Part shown: in pieces, positions 17,815-25,988 of the stretch
Layout: every line of letters begins with the position of its first letter
Position numbering within the stretch: the first letter of the stretch is position 1
DNA from: Sunxiuqinia rutila
Lineage (GTDB): Bacteria > Bacteroidota > Bacteroidia > Bacteroidales > Prolixibacteraceae
Direction: 5' to 3'
Length of the DNA stretch: 64,000 nucleotides
Assembly: GCF_050589705.1 (NCBI RefSeq)
Contig: NZ_JBNGOT010000002.1
Location: 403,813 to 467,812 of the forward strand
Translations under genes and position numbers: made by a program
Notes under the pieces: generated by a model
What the model saw: the letters and a program-made list of their open reading frames with translations, nothing else
What the model was told of the DNA's origin: nothing
The model's database searches: none

Positions 17815-18007
17815 GATTGGGGTTCTTAAATAAAAACGGATTAGCACAGAATGACTATGCCAGAAAGAAATAAATTAATAAAAGGAACCTGTTACAATTT
17901 AAGTTGTTCTTCTGTTTTCAGTATTCATAAAATGCAAAACTGCCTCATAATTTTTAATCTAAAAGTTCGACATTTTCCCGCTTGGGGTCACCAAGACAAT
18001 CATAATC
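17815..18007 (+). other. possible decayed tRNA 3' end beyond the IS
   Basis: This 193-base stretch has no gene. Near its end, TTCGAC at 17967-17972 is followed by TGGGGTCACCA (from 17985), resembling a tRNA T-loop, 3' acceptor strand and CCA, and sharing TGGGGTCAC with the tRNA-Arg at 16319-16390. The spacing is five bases too long and no 5' half is seen, so it is at best a remnant. Confidence 0.2.
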
Positions 18008-18045
18008 AACCCCTGATCAATATTTGGTCAGGGGTTTGTTTTTTT
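18008..18045 (+). terminator. intrinsic terminator hairpin between the IS and dctM
   Basis: AACCCCTGA / TCAGGGGTT stem with a partly paired loop, then TTGTTTTTTT on the plus strand. It could end transcription leaving the IS-side region; on the minus strand it lacks a T-tract and is not a strong terminator for dctM. Confidence 0.65.
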
Positions 18046-18132
18046 ACACCAATCCGCACCATTCCCTTCAACAAAAAAACGGAATGCCTGCAGTTGAGAC
18101 ATCCCGTTTTTGTAGAGCTTATTTTATACTAA

Positions 18133-19596
18133 TCAAAATCCGAATTTTGCGGGCAACCACAAGCTAAGCTGAGGCAGGTAAGTTACCAATAACAAGACAA
18201 CTACCATTGCTAAAAACATCGGGATAAGGGGTTTTATCACCTTGTCGATACTAAGCCCGGAAACGCTACATCCAATAAAAAGTACGGAACCTACCGGAGG
18301 TGTACACAAACCGACACTCAGGTTTAGCACCATAATGATTCCGAAGTGAATCGGATCAACTCCCATAGCCGTAACAATGGGCAGGAATATTGGCGTGAAA
18401 ATCAAAACAGCCGGAGTCATGTCCATAAAGATACCGACCACCAAAAGAATCAGGTTGATGAGTAGCAGGATGATGAACGGATTGCTTGAAACCGATAACA
18501 GCCCCTCGCTAACATTTTGAGGAATGTTTTCATAAGCCATAATCCATGATAAGCCCAAGCAGGTAGCTACCAGCAACAAAACAATACCGGTTGTTTTAAC
18601 CGAGCGTAAAAGAATTTGCGGCAAATCGTTAACCTTAATTTGGCGGTAAATGAATGCCAGAATTAGTGAGTATAACACGGCAATAGCCGAAGCTTCGGTA
18701 GCGGTAAAATAACCGGCTACAATACCTCCAATTACAATAATCAGCATCAGCAAACTGGGAATGGCATCCAATAACTTCTTGGTGCCATCCAGGGCTTTTT
18801 CTTTGTTATTTTTGGTTTTGATGAAGGCAAAAACAGCAAATGCAGCCAGTGCAACCCCAGACAGACTTCGGTTAACAGCCGGATTAAATGATTCACGAGC
18901 CAAACTGATTCCCTGGAAAGCCAGGACTAAAGCAATGGCAGACAGCACTGCAATGCCAAGGCCTTTTAGTGCAGCCTGAAGCCCTTTCCGCTTATAAATA
19001 AGCATCGTAACAGCCGTGATAATAATAGCTAACCCGGTCAAAATACCCGGCACATAGCCCGCTAAAAACAAGGCCGTAATGGAAACACCACCACTTGCCA
19101 AAGAATATACGATCAGGATATTACTGGGCGGAATGGATAAACCGGTGGTTGCAGAGGTAATGTTAACTGCAGCACTGAAATTCTCAGGGTAACCTTCTTT
19201 TTTCATTTCGGGCCCCATGATACTTCCAATCGCCGATGCCGAGGCGGCAGCTGAACCGGAAATAGCTCCAAAAAGCATATTGGCCAGTACGTTTACAATG
19301 GCAACACCTCCGGGGATTCCACCAACCAACACCCGCGCAAAATCAATCAGACGAATGGCAATTCCACCGCTATTCATGATGTTACCGGCTAAAATAAAGA
19401 ACGGAATAGCCAGCAAGGCAAAACTATCGAGCCCGGTAGCCATACGCTGCGAAAATGTAGTTAAGGCCGGAATCACATCAATACTAACCAGCATGGTCAG
19501 GATTCCGGAGATACCAATACTGAACGCGATGGGTACACCAACGACCAGCAAGAGGATAAAACTAAAAACGAGTACAAATATTTCAAGAAATTCCAT
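18133..19596 (-). CDS. dctM: TRAP transporter large permease subunit DctM
   Basis: About 487 residues, very hydrophobic with roughly 12-14 membrane segments. Family features: an N-terminal MEFLEIFVLVFSFILLLVVG helix, FALLAIPFFILAGNIMNSGG, NMLFGAISGSAAASASAIGS, and C-terminal GLCTPPVGSVLFIGCSVSGL. It is the ion-coupled transport channel of a TRAP system, moving acids such as uronates with Na+. Start chosen at ATG 19596, four bases after dctQ ends; an earlier in-frame TTG at 19659 would overlap dctQ. Last gene of the kdgK-kdgA-dctP-dctQ-dctM string. Confidence 0.93.
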   Translation of the reverse strand: MEFLEIFVLVFSFILLLVVGVPIAFSIGISGILTMLVSIDVIPALTTFSQRMATGLDSFALLAIPFFILAGNIMNSGGIAIRLIDFARVLVGGIPGGVAIVNVLANMLFGAISGSAAASASAIGSIMGPEMKKEGYPENFSAAVNITSATTGLSIPPSNILIVYSLASGGVSITALFLAGYVPGILTGLAIIITAVTMLIYKRKGLQAALKGLGIAVLSAIALVLAFQGISLARESFNPAVNRSLSGVALAAFAVFAFIKTKNNKEKALDGTKKLLDAIPSLLMLIIVIGGIVAGYFTATEASAIAVLYSLILAFIYRQIKVNDLPQILLRSVKTTGIVLLLVATCLGLSWIMAYENIPQNVSEGLLSVSSNPFIILLLINLILLVVGIFMDMTPAVLIFTPIFLPIVTAMGVDPIHFGIIMVLNLSVGLCTPPVGSVLFIGCSVSGLSIDKVIKPLIPMFLAMVVVLLLVTYLPQLSLWLPAKFGF

Positions 19597-19600
19597 AATG

Positions 19601-20080
19601 CTATTTTTTCCGGTTCTCTTTAACCATGTTGTACATATTATCCAAGTCGAAATAAGCAATCAACAAACCGCTGATTGGCAGCACCAGGTAAACCAGTCCC
19701 AGCGGTAATCCTAATGCAGCTGACTTTACCGACAAGAAAAAACGGGTGTAAACCAACCACGATCCGCCAATAACCATAACGGTAAGCGCAAACACAATGA
19801 CCACCACACTAATGATCATTTCTAGTTTAAACTTCCGCTCAGGTGAGCTTCGCTGAAGCAGCAAATCGATAGCTAGGTGTTCGCGCTGACCAGCCACATA
19901 TGCAGCTCCCAGCAAACCTACCCAAATTAATAAGAAGCCCGCCAGTTCATCGGTAAAGCTGCTGGGCTCGTTCATTACATAGCGGCTGAAAACCTGCCAA
20001 AGCACATCCAGCACCAGGATTCCCATTAGAAAGACCAGCACCCACTCAATTATTTTATCAATATATTTTCGTACAGTCAT
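19601..20080 (-). CDS. dctQ: TRAP transporter small permease subunit DctQ
   Basis: 159 residues with four predicted membrane helices, the standard DctQ form (QVFSRYVMNEPSSFTDELAGFLLIWVGLLGAA with the conserved W and E in the second helix region). It pairs with DctM in the inner membrane and is needed for TRAP transport. It starts 12 bases after dctP and is followed closely by dctM. Confidence 0.92.
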   Translation of the reverse strand: MTVRKYIDKIIEWVLVFLMGILVLDVLWQVFSRYVMNEPSSFTDELAGFLLIWVGLLGAAYVAGQREHLAIDLLLQRSSPERKFKLEMIISVVVIVFALTVMVIGGSWLVYTRFFLSVKSAALGLPLGLVYLVLPISGLLIAYFDLDNMYNMVKENRKK

Positions 20081-20092
20081 GTTATTTTGATT

Positions 20093-21076
20093 TTATTCAA
20101 CCGCCTGAATACGCTTGATGTATGAATAGATTACCTCATTGTCCCGGTAACTCTCCAGTAAAGGCTGTACCTTTTCAATAAAAGGAGCTTTATCCGGATA
20201 ATTCACCTTAACACCTGCTTTTTGAACTTCCTCCAGGGATTTCTTTTCGGATTCGGCCCACAGTTTACGCTGCAAAACAGCCGACTCATCAGCAGCCTGC
20301 TGAATCCATTCCTGCTCCTGAGCGGACAACTTATCCCAGATAATCTGGCTAAAAACCAGAACATCGGGGATGGTGGTATGCTCATCCATCGAGTAGAATT
20401 TACACACTTCGTAGTGACGTGAGGTGTAAAGGCTTGGAGGGTTGTTTTCAGCGCCATCAACTACACCACTTTGCAAAGCCGTGTAAAGTTCACCCCATGA
20501 AATTGGGGTTGGTGAGCCACCCAGCGCCTTGGTCATTTCAACGGCCGTAATACTGCGCATAACCCGAATCTTCAAACCAGCCAGGTCATCGGGATGATTG
20601 ATGGGTTTTGATTTGGTGTAGAAACTACGTGATCCGGCATCGTAGTAGGTCAAACCGCGAATCCACTTATCTTCTGTACTCAGCAGCAAGTCTTTTCCGA
20701 TGGGGCCATCCATAATTTTAAAGGCATGCTCTTTGGATTTGAAAATGTAAGGCAAGCCAAAAACTTTGTAGGCATCGGTAAAGCTTTCCATTACGGCAGC
20801 CGAAACCTTCGTAATTGCCAAACTTCCAATCTGAAGTAATTCCACACACTGTTGCTCCGAGCCCAGCTGCTCGGCCGGGTAAATCTCAATCGTTAACTTG
20901 CCTTCCGACAATTCGGCTGTTCGCTGAGCCATAAACTCCATGGCCTGGTGCACCGGGTGGTCCACCGGAAGCCCATGCGCCAGCTTCAACTCCTTTTTAG
21001 CCGAAGGGCCCGTACAGGAGAAGCAGCTTATCAGCATAGCAAGTATGAATAGTTTAGTTGGACTGATTTTAGTCAT
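20093..21076 (-). CDS. dctP: TRAP transporter substrate-binding lipoprotein DctP
   Basis: About 327 residues. Lipoprotein signal LFILAMLISCFSC; the mature DctP/SBP_bac_7 domain follows (LKLAHGLPVDHPVHQAMEF, PAEQLGSEQQCVELLQIG, the ligand-contact region KIRVMRSITAVEMTKALGG, PISWGELYTALQSGVVDGAENN). A lipid anchor instead of a free periplasmic protein is common in Bacteroidota. With KDG kinase and aldolase upstream it probably binds a hexuronate. ATG at 21076 opens the signal peptide; earlier in-frame sequence belongs to the end of kdgA. Confidence 0.93.
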   Translation of the reverse strand: MTKISPTKLFILAMLISCFSCTGPSAKKELKLAHGLPVDHPVHQAMEFMAQRTAELSEGKLTIEIYPAEQLGSEQQCVELLQIGSLAITKVSAAVMESFTDAYKVFGLPYIFKSKEHAFKIMDGPIGKDLLLSTEDKWIRGLTYYDAGSRSFYTKSKPINHPDDLAGLKIRVMRSITAVEMTKALGGSPTPISWGELYTALQSGVVDGAENNPPSLYTSRHYEVCKFYSMDEHTTIPDVLVFSQIIWDKLSAQEQEWIQQAADESAVLQRKLWAESEKKSLEEVQKAGVKVNYPDKAPFIEKVQPLLESYRDNEVIYSYIKRIQAVE

Positions 21077-21090
21077 TTTATTGTTGTTGG

Positions 21091-21762
21091 TTATTTTTTG
21101 TACTTCTGAATGATGGCCAGCGCTTCCTGGCATTTCTCGCTAATATAGGCATAATTCTTCTGAGCCAGTACCTCTTTGGGGAACAGCTGCGAGCCCATGC
21201 CCACACAGTGTACTCCGGCCTTGAACCAAGAACTCAGGTTGTCTTCGTCAGGCGAAACACCGCCCGTTGGCATAATGCTGGCATAAGGCATTGGCCCCAT
21301 TACTCCTTTTACAAAATCAGGTCCGCCCACCGATGAGCCCGGGAAAATCTTCACCACTTCGCATCCCAGTTCATGCGCACGACCAATTTCAGTTACCGAG
21401 CCACAACCCGGGCTCCAGGCAATTTTACGTTTGTTGCAAACCTTAGCCATTCCTTCATCAATCAAAGGTGAAACAATAAAGTTTGCGCCGATGGAAATGT
21501 AAAGCGCAGTGGTAGCCTCATCCACGATGGACCCAACCCCCATAATCATTTCCGGACACTCTTTGGCAGTCCATTTGTTCAGTTCGCCAAACACTTCTGC
21601 CGCAAAATCGCCACGGTTGGTAAATTCAAAAACACGAATACCACCTTCGTAACAAGCTTTTACTACCTGCTTGCACAAATCAACATCAGCGTGATAGAAT
21701 ACCGGCACCAGGCCTGTGGTTTTCATTGCTTGCGCTACATCTATTCTTGTAAATCGAGCCAT
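21091..21762 (-). CDS. kdgA: KDPG aldolase (2-dehydro-3-deoxy-phosphogluconate aldolase)
   Basis: About 223 residues, class I KDPG/KHG aldolase: cleaves 2-keto-3-deoxy-6-phosphogluconate to pyruvate and glyceraldehyde-3-phosphate, the last step of uronate breakdown. Visible: the general-base glutamate in RVFEFTNRG, phosphate-contact GVGSIVDEATT, Schiff-base lysine in EVVKIFPGS and the C-terminal MPTGGVSPD. Start at ATG 21762 (MARFTRID); an upstream in-frame start would add 32 unconserved residues. It lies downstream of kdgK and upstream of the TRAP genes. Confidence 0.93.
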   Translation of the reverse strand: MARFTRIDVAQAMKTTGLVPVFYHADVDLCKQVVKACYEGGIRVFEFTNRGDFAAEVFGELNKWTAKECPEMIMGVGSIVDEATTALYISIGANFIVSPLIDEGMAKVCNKRKIAWSPGCGSVTEIGRAHELGCEVVKIFPGSSVGGPDFVKGVMGPMPYASIMPTGGVSPDEDNLSSWFKAGVHCVGMGSQLFPKEVLAQKNYAYISEKCQEALAIIQKYKK

Positions 21763-21917
21763 TTTATCAGTTTTTTTAGTTCGAATTTCGAATGGTTCAT
21801 GAGTAGATAAAGGAAAGCCAGGCCTTCCTTTCCCATCCTTTAGATTCCAGGTACTCATTTCCGCTTTCGAAACGGATTGAATTATTATTAAATATCGATA
21901 CTCCTTTTCCTTGGCTA

Positions 21918-22955
21918 TTATCGGGCTACACGGCCTGAGGCATCGCCACCCATCAGTTTTTCAACTTCATGAACCGTTACCTGATTGTAGTCGCCATAAA
22001 TGGTGTGTTTCAGGCAGGATGCGGCCACTGCAAATTCCAGCGCTTTTTGGTCATCATTCGGATAGCTTAGCAATCCATAAATCAGTCCACCCATGAACGA
22101 ATCTCCCCCACCAACACGGTCAACAATATGTGTAATTTGATACTGACGTGATTCGTACAATTTTTGGCCATCCCAAAGCACACCAGCCCAGCTGTTGTGG
22201 TTAGCATTGATGGAACCACGCAAAGTCGTAATCACTTTTTTGCATCGTGGGAATTGCGCCATAATTTGTTTTGAAACCGACTCGTAAGCAGCTCCTTCCA
22301 CATGACCTCCGGTCACATCAACTCCCTCAGGATGAATACCCAAAACCATGGCTGCATCTTCTTCGTTTCCAAGCACCACATCGGTTCCGGCTACCAATTC
22401 AGGCATCACCTCGCCGGCTGTCTTTCCATAGTTCCACAGATTCTTGCGGTAGTTCAAATCGCAAGAAACCGTAATTCCTTTTTCATTGGCTTTTTTGATG
22501 GCTTCCAGACACACATCGGCAGCTCCCTGCGAAATGGCCGGAGTAATTCCGGTCCAGTGGAACCAGCCGGCTCCTTCAAATACCGCATCCCAATCAATCA
22601 TGCCTGGTTCAATTTCAGCAATGGCTGAATGTGCCCGGTCGTAAACCACTTTACTTCCGCGGCTTACAGCACCCGTTTCCAGGAAATAAATCCCTACACG
22701 ATCACCACCAGTTACAATCTGATCAACCCCAACACCATAGCTTTTCAAGTCCATCTTGCAGGCACGGGCAATATCATTTTCGGGCAAGCGAGTTACAAAA
22801 TCAACCGGAATGCCATAGTTAGCCAACGAAACAGCTACGTTGGCTTCACCTCCGCCAAAAGTAGCAGTCAAGCTATCAGACTGGTTAAATCTCAAATATC
22901 CGGGTGTTGCCAACCGCAACATAATTTCTCCAAACGTAACAACTTTCTTATTCAT
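21918..22955 (-). CDS. kdgK: 2-keto-3-deoxygluconate kinase (PfkB family)
   Basis: 345 residues. PfkB carbohydrate kinase with N-terminal TFGEIMLRL and FGGGEANVAVSLA, and C-terminal VDRVGGGDSFMGG containing the catalytic base D285. KDG to KDPG is the assignment because the gene is directly followed by KDPG aldolase and a TRAP transporter and sits next to uxaC/uxaE. A second PfkB gene occurs at 28034. It is the first gene of its operon; a near-perfect promoter and a palindromic operator lie upstream. Confidence 0.9.
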   Translation of the reverse strand: MNKKVVTFGEIMLRLATPGYLRFNQSDSLTATFGGGEANVAVSLANYGIPVDFVTRLPENDIARACKMDLKSYGVGVDQIVTGGDRVGIYFLETGAVSRGSKVVYDRAHSAIAEIEPGMIDWDAVFEGAGWFHWTGITPAISQGAADVCLEAIKKANEKGITVSCDLNYRKNLWNYGKTAGEVMPELVAGTDVVLGNEEDAAMVLGIHPEGVDVTGGHVEGAAYESVSKQIMAQFPRCKKVITTLRGSINANHNSWAGVLWDGQKLYESRQYQITHIVDRVGGGDSFMGGLIYGLLSYPNDDQKALEFAVAASCLKHTIYGDYNQVTVHEVEKLMGGDASGRVAR

Positions 22956-22980
22956 TTTTTCTTTCCTTTTAATCGATCAA

Positions 22981-22994
22981 TGCAATCGATTGCA
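22981..22994 (-). promoter_or_regulatory. palindromic operator TGCAATCGATTGCA before kdgK
   Basis: Perfect 14-bp palindrome with a central CG, typical of LacI-family sites. It overlaps the downstream edge of the -7 element, a repressing position. It differs from the sites beside the local LacI gene, so the binding regulator is not known. Confidence 0.65.
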
Positions 22995-23023
22995 AAAATA
23001 TAACTCTTTTATTCAAGAACAAA
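22993..23023 (-). promoter_or_regulatory. promoter of the kdgK-kdgA-TRAP operon
   Basis: Minus strand: TTTG (23023-23020), 19 bases, TATTTTTG (23000-22993). Exact consensus spacing, about 38 bases upstream of the kdgK ATG. Confidence 0.8.
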
Positions 23024-23060
23024 TTCAAATAGCGTCTTTTAAACGCCTTTGATCTGAAAA

Positions 23061-24464
23061 TCATTGAAATTTGAAATAATTGCGAGCATTGTTGTAGCAA
23101 ATATTTTCCACCATTTCGCCCAGCAGTTTCAGGTCGTTCGGAATTTCACCATTCTCGACATCATTCCCCAGCAGGTTACATAAAGTCCGTCTGAAATATT
23201 CGTGACGAGTGTACGACAAAAAGCTGCGTGAATCCGTTAACATTCCCACAAAGCGACTCAGTAATCCCAAGTTCGATAGCGCATTCATTTGCTTTTCCAT
23301 GCCGTCTTTCTGATCCAGGAACCACCAGCCTGATCCGTATTGAATTTTACCAGGAACTGATCCATCCTGGAAGTTGCCGATCATGGTGGCATACAACTCA
23401 TTATCGCGTGGATTGAGGTTATACAAAATCGTTTGACTCAGTTTGTTCTCCTGATCCAGACGGTCGAGCAATTTGCCCAGCGAAGCTGCTACCGGCTTAT
23501 CGCCAATGGAGTCAAAGCCCGTATCGGGACCTAACTTTTTAAACAAGCGGGTATTGTTATTGCGTTGTGCGCCAATATGAAATTGTTGAGTCCAGCCGCG
23601 CGAGTGATCCATAATACCAAACTCATACAACATGCACGATTTAAACTTCAGGATTTCGTTTTCATTCAAAGCTTTCAACTGCCGGATTTTATCAAAAACA
23701 GCGTTAATTTCCACCATGGTATAATCTTCGGCATAAGCCGTGTCCAGTCCATGATCAGACAAACGACAGCCATTGTCGTGGAAGAACTGGTGACGCTTGT
23801 CCAAGGCAACCATGAAAGCATCGAAGCTATCAATATCCACATTAGCCACCTCGGCTAACTGGTCAACATAGTCATTGAAAAAGTCAACATTTTCAACCAT
23901 CATTGCCTTGTCCGGACGCCACGCAGGCAATACCGCCACTTCAAAGCCATCCTCTTTAATAGCCTGATGGTACTCCAAGGAATCCAAAGGATCGTCAGTT
24001 GTGCAGATGGTATCAACATTGGCCATACGAATAATGTCGCGGCATTTATAATTGCCGGAGGTCAATTTTTCATTGCACTCATCCCAAATTTCCCTGGCTG
24101 TTTCCGGATTCAAAACTTTGTCAATTCCAAAGAATTTTTTCAGCTCCAGATGCGTCCAATGGTAAAGCGGATTGCGCAAGGTGTGCGGAACTGTTTCCGC
24201 CCATTTTTCAAACTTCTCCCAATCGCTGGCATCGCCAGTGCAATAGCGTTCGTCAACGCCATTGGTGCGCATGGCACGCCATTTATAGTGGTCGCCATAC
24301 AACCAAATCTGCGTAAGGTTTTCAAACGACTTGTTTTCTGCTATTTCCTTAGGAGAAATATGACAGTGGTAATCAAAAATCGGCATTTTAGCCGCATGCT
24401 CATGATACAGTTTCCGAGCTGTTTCGGTATGAAGCAAAAAATGCTCATCCATGAATTTTTTCAT
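23061..24464 (-). CDS. uxaC: uronate isomerase
   Basis: 467 residues, glucuronate/galacturonate isomerase of the amidohydrolase-like fold: D-glucuronate to D-fructuronate and D-galacturonate to D-tagaturonate. The N-terminal FDYHCHISPKEIAEN carries metal histidines; WRAMRTNGV, PLYHWTHLELKKFFG, TTDDPLDSLEYH and the C-terminal GMLTDSRSFLSYTRHEYFRR are family hallmarks. It follows uxaE by 79 bases with no promoter or terminator visible between, so the two are probably cotranscribed. Confidence 0.96.
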   Translation of the reverse strand: MKKFMDEHFLLHTETARKLYHEHAAKMPIFDYHCHISPKEIAENKSFENLTQIWLYGDHYKWRAMRTNGVDERYCTGDASDWEKFEKWAETVPHTLRNPLYHWTHLELKKFFGIDKVLNPETAREIWDECNEKLTSGNYKCRDIIRMANVDTICTTDDPLDSLEYHQAIKEDGFEVAVLPAWRPDKAMMVENVDFFNDYVDQLAEVANVDIDSFDAFMVALDKRHQFFHDNGCRLSDHGLDTAYAEDYTMVEINAVFDKIRQLKALNENEILKFKSCMLYEFGIMDHSRGWTQQFHIGAQRNNNTRLFKKLGPDTGFDSIGDKPVAASLGKLLDRLDQENKLSQTILYNLNPRDNELYATMIGNFQDGSVPGKIQYGSGWWFLDQKDGMEKQMNALSNLGLLSRFVGMLTDSRSFLSYTRHEYFRRTLCNLLGNDVENGEIPNDLKLLGEMVENICYNNARNYFKFQ

Positions 24465-24543
24465 CTTCCTTTTCCTTTTTACTATTATTTACTGAGCCCG
24501 TTAATCAGCACACAGCAAACCAACGAGCTCAATTCATGACTTT

Positions 24544-25791
24544 CTACAAATTAAATAAGCGTTTCAGGTGACGATCATAGATGTTTTCTTCAACGCAAGC
24601 ACCAACCACATCAGCATTCTTTTCCAGCAACGAATAATAGCGTTCGCCCATTTCGGCGGCTACTTTGTAGCCCACGTGAATAAGTTGACGGAAGTTCAGG
24701 TTGTAATCCGGGTGCCCCGGAATATGACGTAGCGTATTGGCAAATTTTTCGCCCGACCAGCTGTTTACTTCAGCCACCGCGGGCAACTGGCTATCATCAA
24801 TGTCAATCACATCGGCATACGGTCCACACAATTCATCTTTACGACCCAAAGCGCTGGCGTAAATCTCCTTCGCTGCTTCAAGTGCTTCTCCGCCGGCCAC
24901 AGCCAGTCCAATCACTTCTTCCAGCCAAGTGGTTCCTGCGGTTTTTACATGCAGCCCTTTATCGTATTTTTTAATGACATCAGCCATAATCGGGTAAATT
25001 GAAAATTTGTCGCTGCCTGAATGAACACTCAGCTTCAAATCTGCCGGCAAACCAAACTCCTTGACGGCGTAATCAATTACCAGTACATCTTCTTCAAATT
25101 CTTTGGCAAACTGATCCAAATCACCTACGTAATCCACTCCTTTATTAAAACGTCCTGTAAACTTAGGCGCTATCGTTTGTACCGGCACTTTTTTATCGGC
25201 CAGCATTTTCAAAATAAAGAACAGGTCAACCGGCGTTTGTGGCAATTCCACTTCATCCATTGACACTTCTGTAATGAAATTCCCCTCTCCTTTCTTCTCA
25301 ACCAGGTACTGATAAATGCCAGCTGCCTGATCGGTTGCTGCTAAAAATTTGACTGCAATCGCAATCAACAACTCGTCATCCACTTGTATGGGCTCTGCAA
25401 TTCCCGGAATTTGAAGCACTCCCTTGTATTTTTCGCATGAAGCCAGAAAAGATTCAATGGCTTCCTTGGAACTCTCGTTGCCAATAAAAGCGGCCACATC
25501 AAGCGTGAAAAAGTCAGAGGCCTCTACAAAAGGAGCCACAGTCGTCAGGTTGATGTGGTCGGCATCCACAAAATATGGTTTATTCCAGCCCAAAGCTTTC
25601 ACGGCCGCATCAGCTTCGGAACGTACATCTGCCGGAAGGGTTTTAACAATGCCGTGCTCGCGGTTCGACTTATTCCACACCGGACTAACCTCAACTCCTG
25701 CCTCATTAGCCCTGCTAATTGCCCGTAACTGAGCTTGTCCCTGATGCGAAAAACGATCGCCAACACCAAAACTATATTTACTTAATTTCAT
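24544..25791 (-). CDS. uxaE: tagaturonate/fructuronate epimerase UxaE
   Basis: 415 residues, recognised as the UxaE family: interconverts D-tagaturonate and D-fructuronate, letting galacturonate enter the mannonate branch without UxaB/UxaA. Family-like segments include SFGVGDRFSHQGQAQL at the N-terminus, FVDADHINLTTV, SVHSGSDKFSIYP and the C-terminal HIPGHPDYNLNFRQLIHVGYKVAAEMG. Placement beside uxaC and the mannonate oxidoreductase supports this. Two LacI-type operators lie between it and the divergent LacI gene. Confidence 0.88.
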   Translation of the reverse strand: MKLSKYSFGVGDRFSHQGQAQLRAISRANEAGVEVSPVWNKSNREHGIVKTLPADVRSEADAAVKALGWNKPYFVDADHINLTTVAPFVEASDFFTLDVAAFIGNESSKEAIESFLASCEKYKGVLQIPGIAEPIQVDDELLIAIAVKFLAATDQAAGIYQYLVEKKGEGNFITEVSMDEVELPQTPVDLFFILKMLADKKVPVQTIAPKFTGRFNKGVDYVGDLDQFAKEFEEDVLVIDYAVKEFGLPADLKLSVHSGSDKFSIYPIMADVIKKYDKGLHVKTAGTTWLEEVIGLAVAGGEALEAAKEIYASALGRKDELCGPYADVIDIDDSQLPAVAEVNSWSGEKFANTLRHIPGHPDYNLNFRQLIHVGYKVAAEMGERYYSLLEKNADVVGACVEENIYDRHLKRLFNL

Positions 25792-25846
25792 GGTCTATAT
25801 TTTAATTGATTTTTTAAGCAATTTCTTCACGGAGAAAAACACACTC

Positions 25847-25860
25847 CGTGTTCGCACACG
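25847..25860 (-). promoter_or_regulatory. operator CGTGTTCGCACACG, site 1
   Basis: Inverted repeat CGTGT-N4-ACACG. The 17-mer CCGTGTTCGCACACGAA recurs 90 bases away at 25937. On the uxaE side it abuts a -7-like TACTTTCG (minus strand), so binding would block uxaE-uxaC. Likely target of the adjacent LacI protein. Confidence 0.7.
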
Positions 25861-25936
25861 AAAGTAGATCATTTCTTATTCACTACCATAGAAAAAATCA
25901 AAAATCGATCGAAAAATGTTATAAAATAGTTTTAAC

Positions 25937-25950
25937 CGTGTTCGCACACG
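25937..25950 (+). promoter_or_regulatory. operator CGTGTTCGCACACG, site 2
   Basis: Same 14-mer as site 1, in the same orientation, located over the -33 region of the LacI-operon promoter. Two sites 90 bp apart would suit DNA looping by a tetramer, which is inference. Confidence 0.7.
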
Positions 25951-25968
25951 AATAAAGGAAAAATTACA

Positions 25969-25976
25969 TAGCTTTG
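25969..25976 (+). promoter_or_regulatory. -7 element of the LacI operon promoter (TAGCTTTG)
   Basis: TAnnTTTG match, 12 bases upstream of the only nearby ATG (25989). The leader would be only a few bases long. Confidence 0.5.
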
Positions 25977-25988
25977 TTGGACTGAGAT

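Noticed and set aside
16405..17850. CTAATCCGTT near the tRNA-Arg terminator and its inverse AACGGATTAG right of the IS
   Set aside because: A 10-base match, partly inside a terminator stem, is too short to claim an attachment site or recombination scar.
23061..25791. uxaE considered as altronate or mannonate dehydratase
   Set aside because: The sequence matches the UxaE epimerase family and not UxaA or UxuA, and fits between UxaC and the mannonate oxidoreductase.
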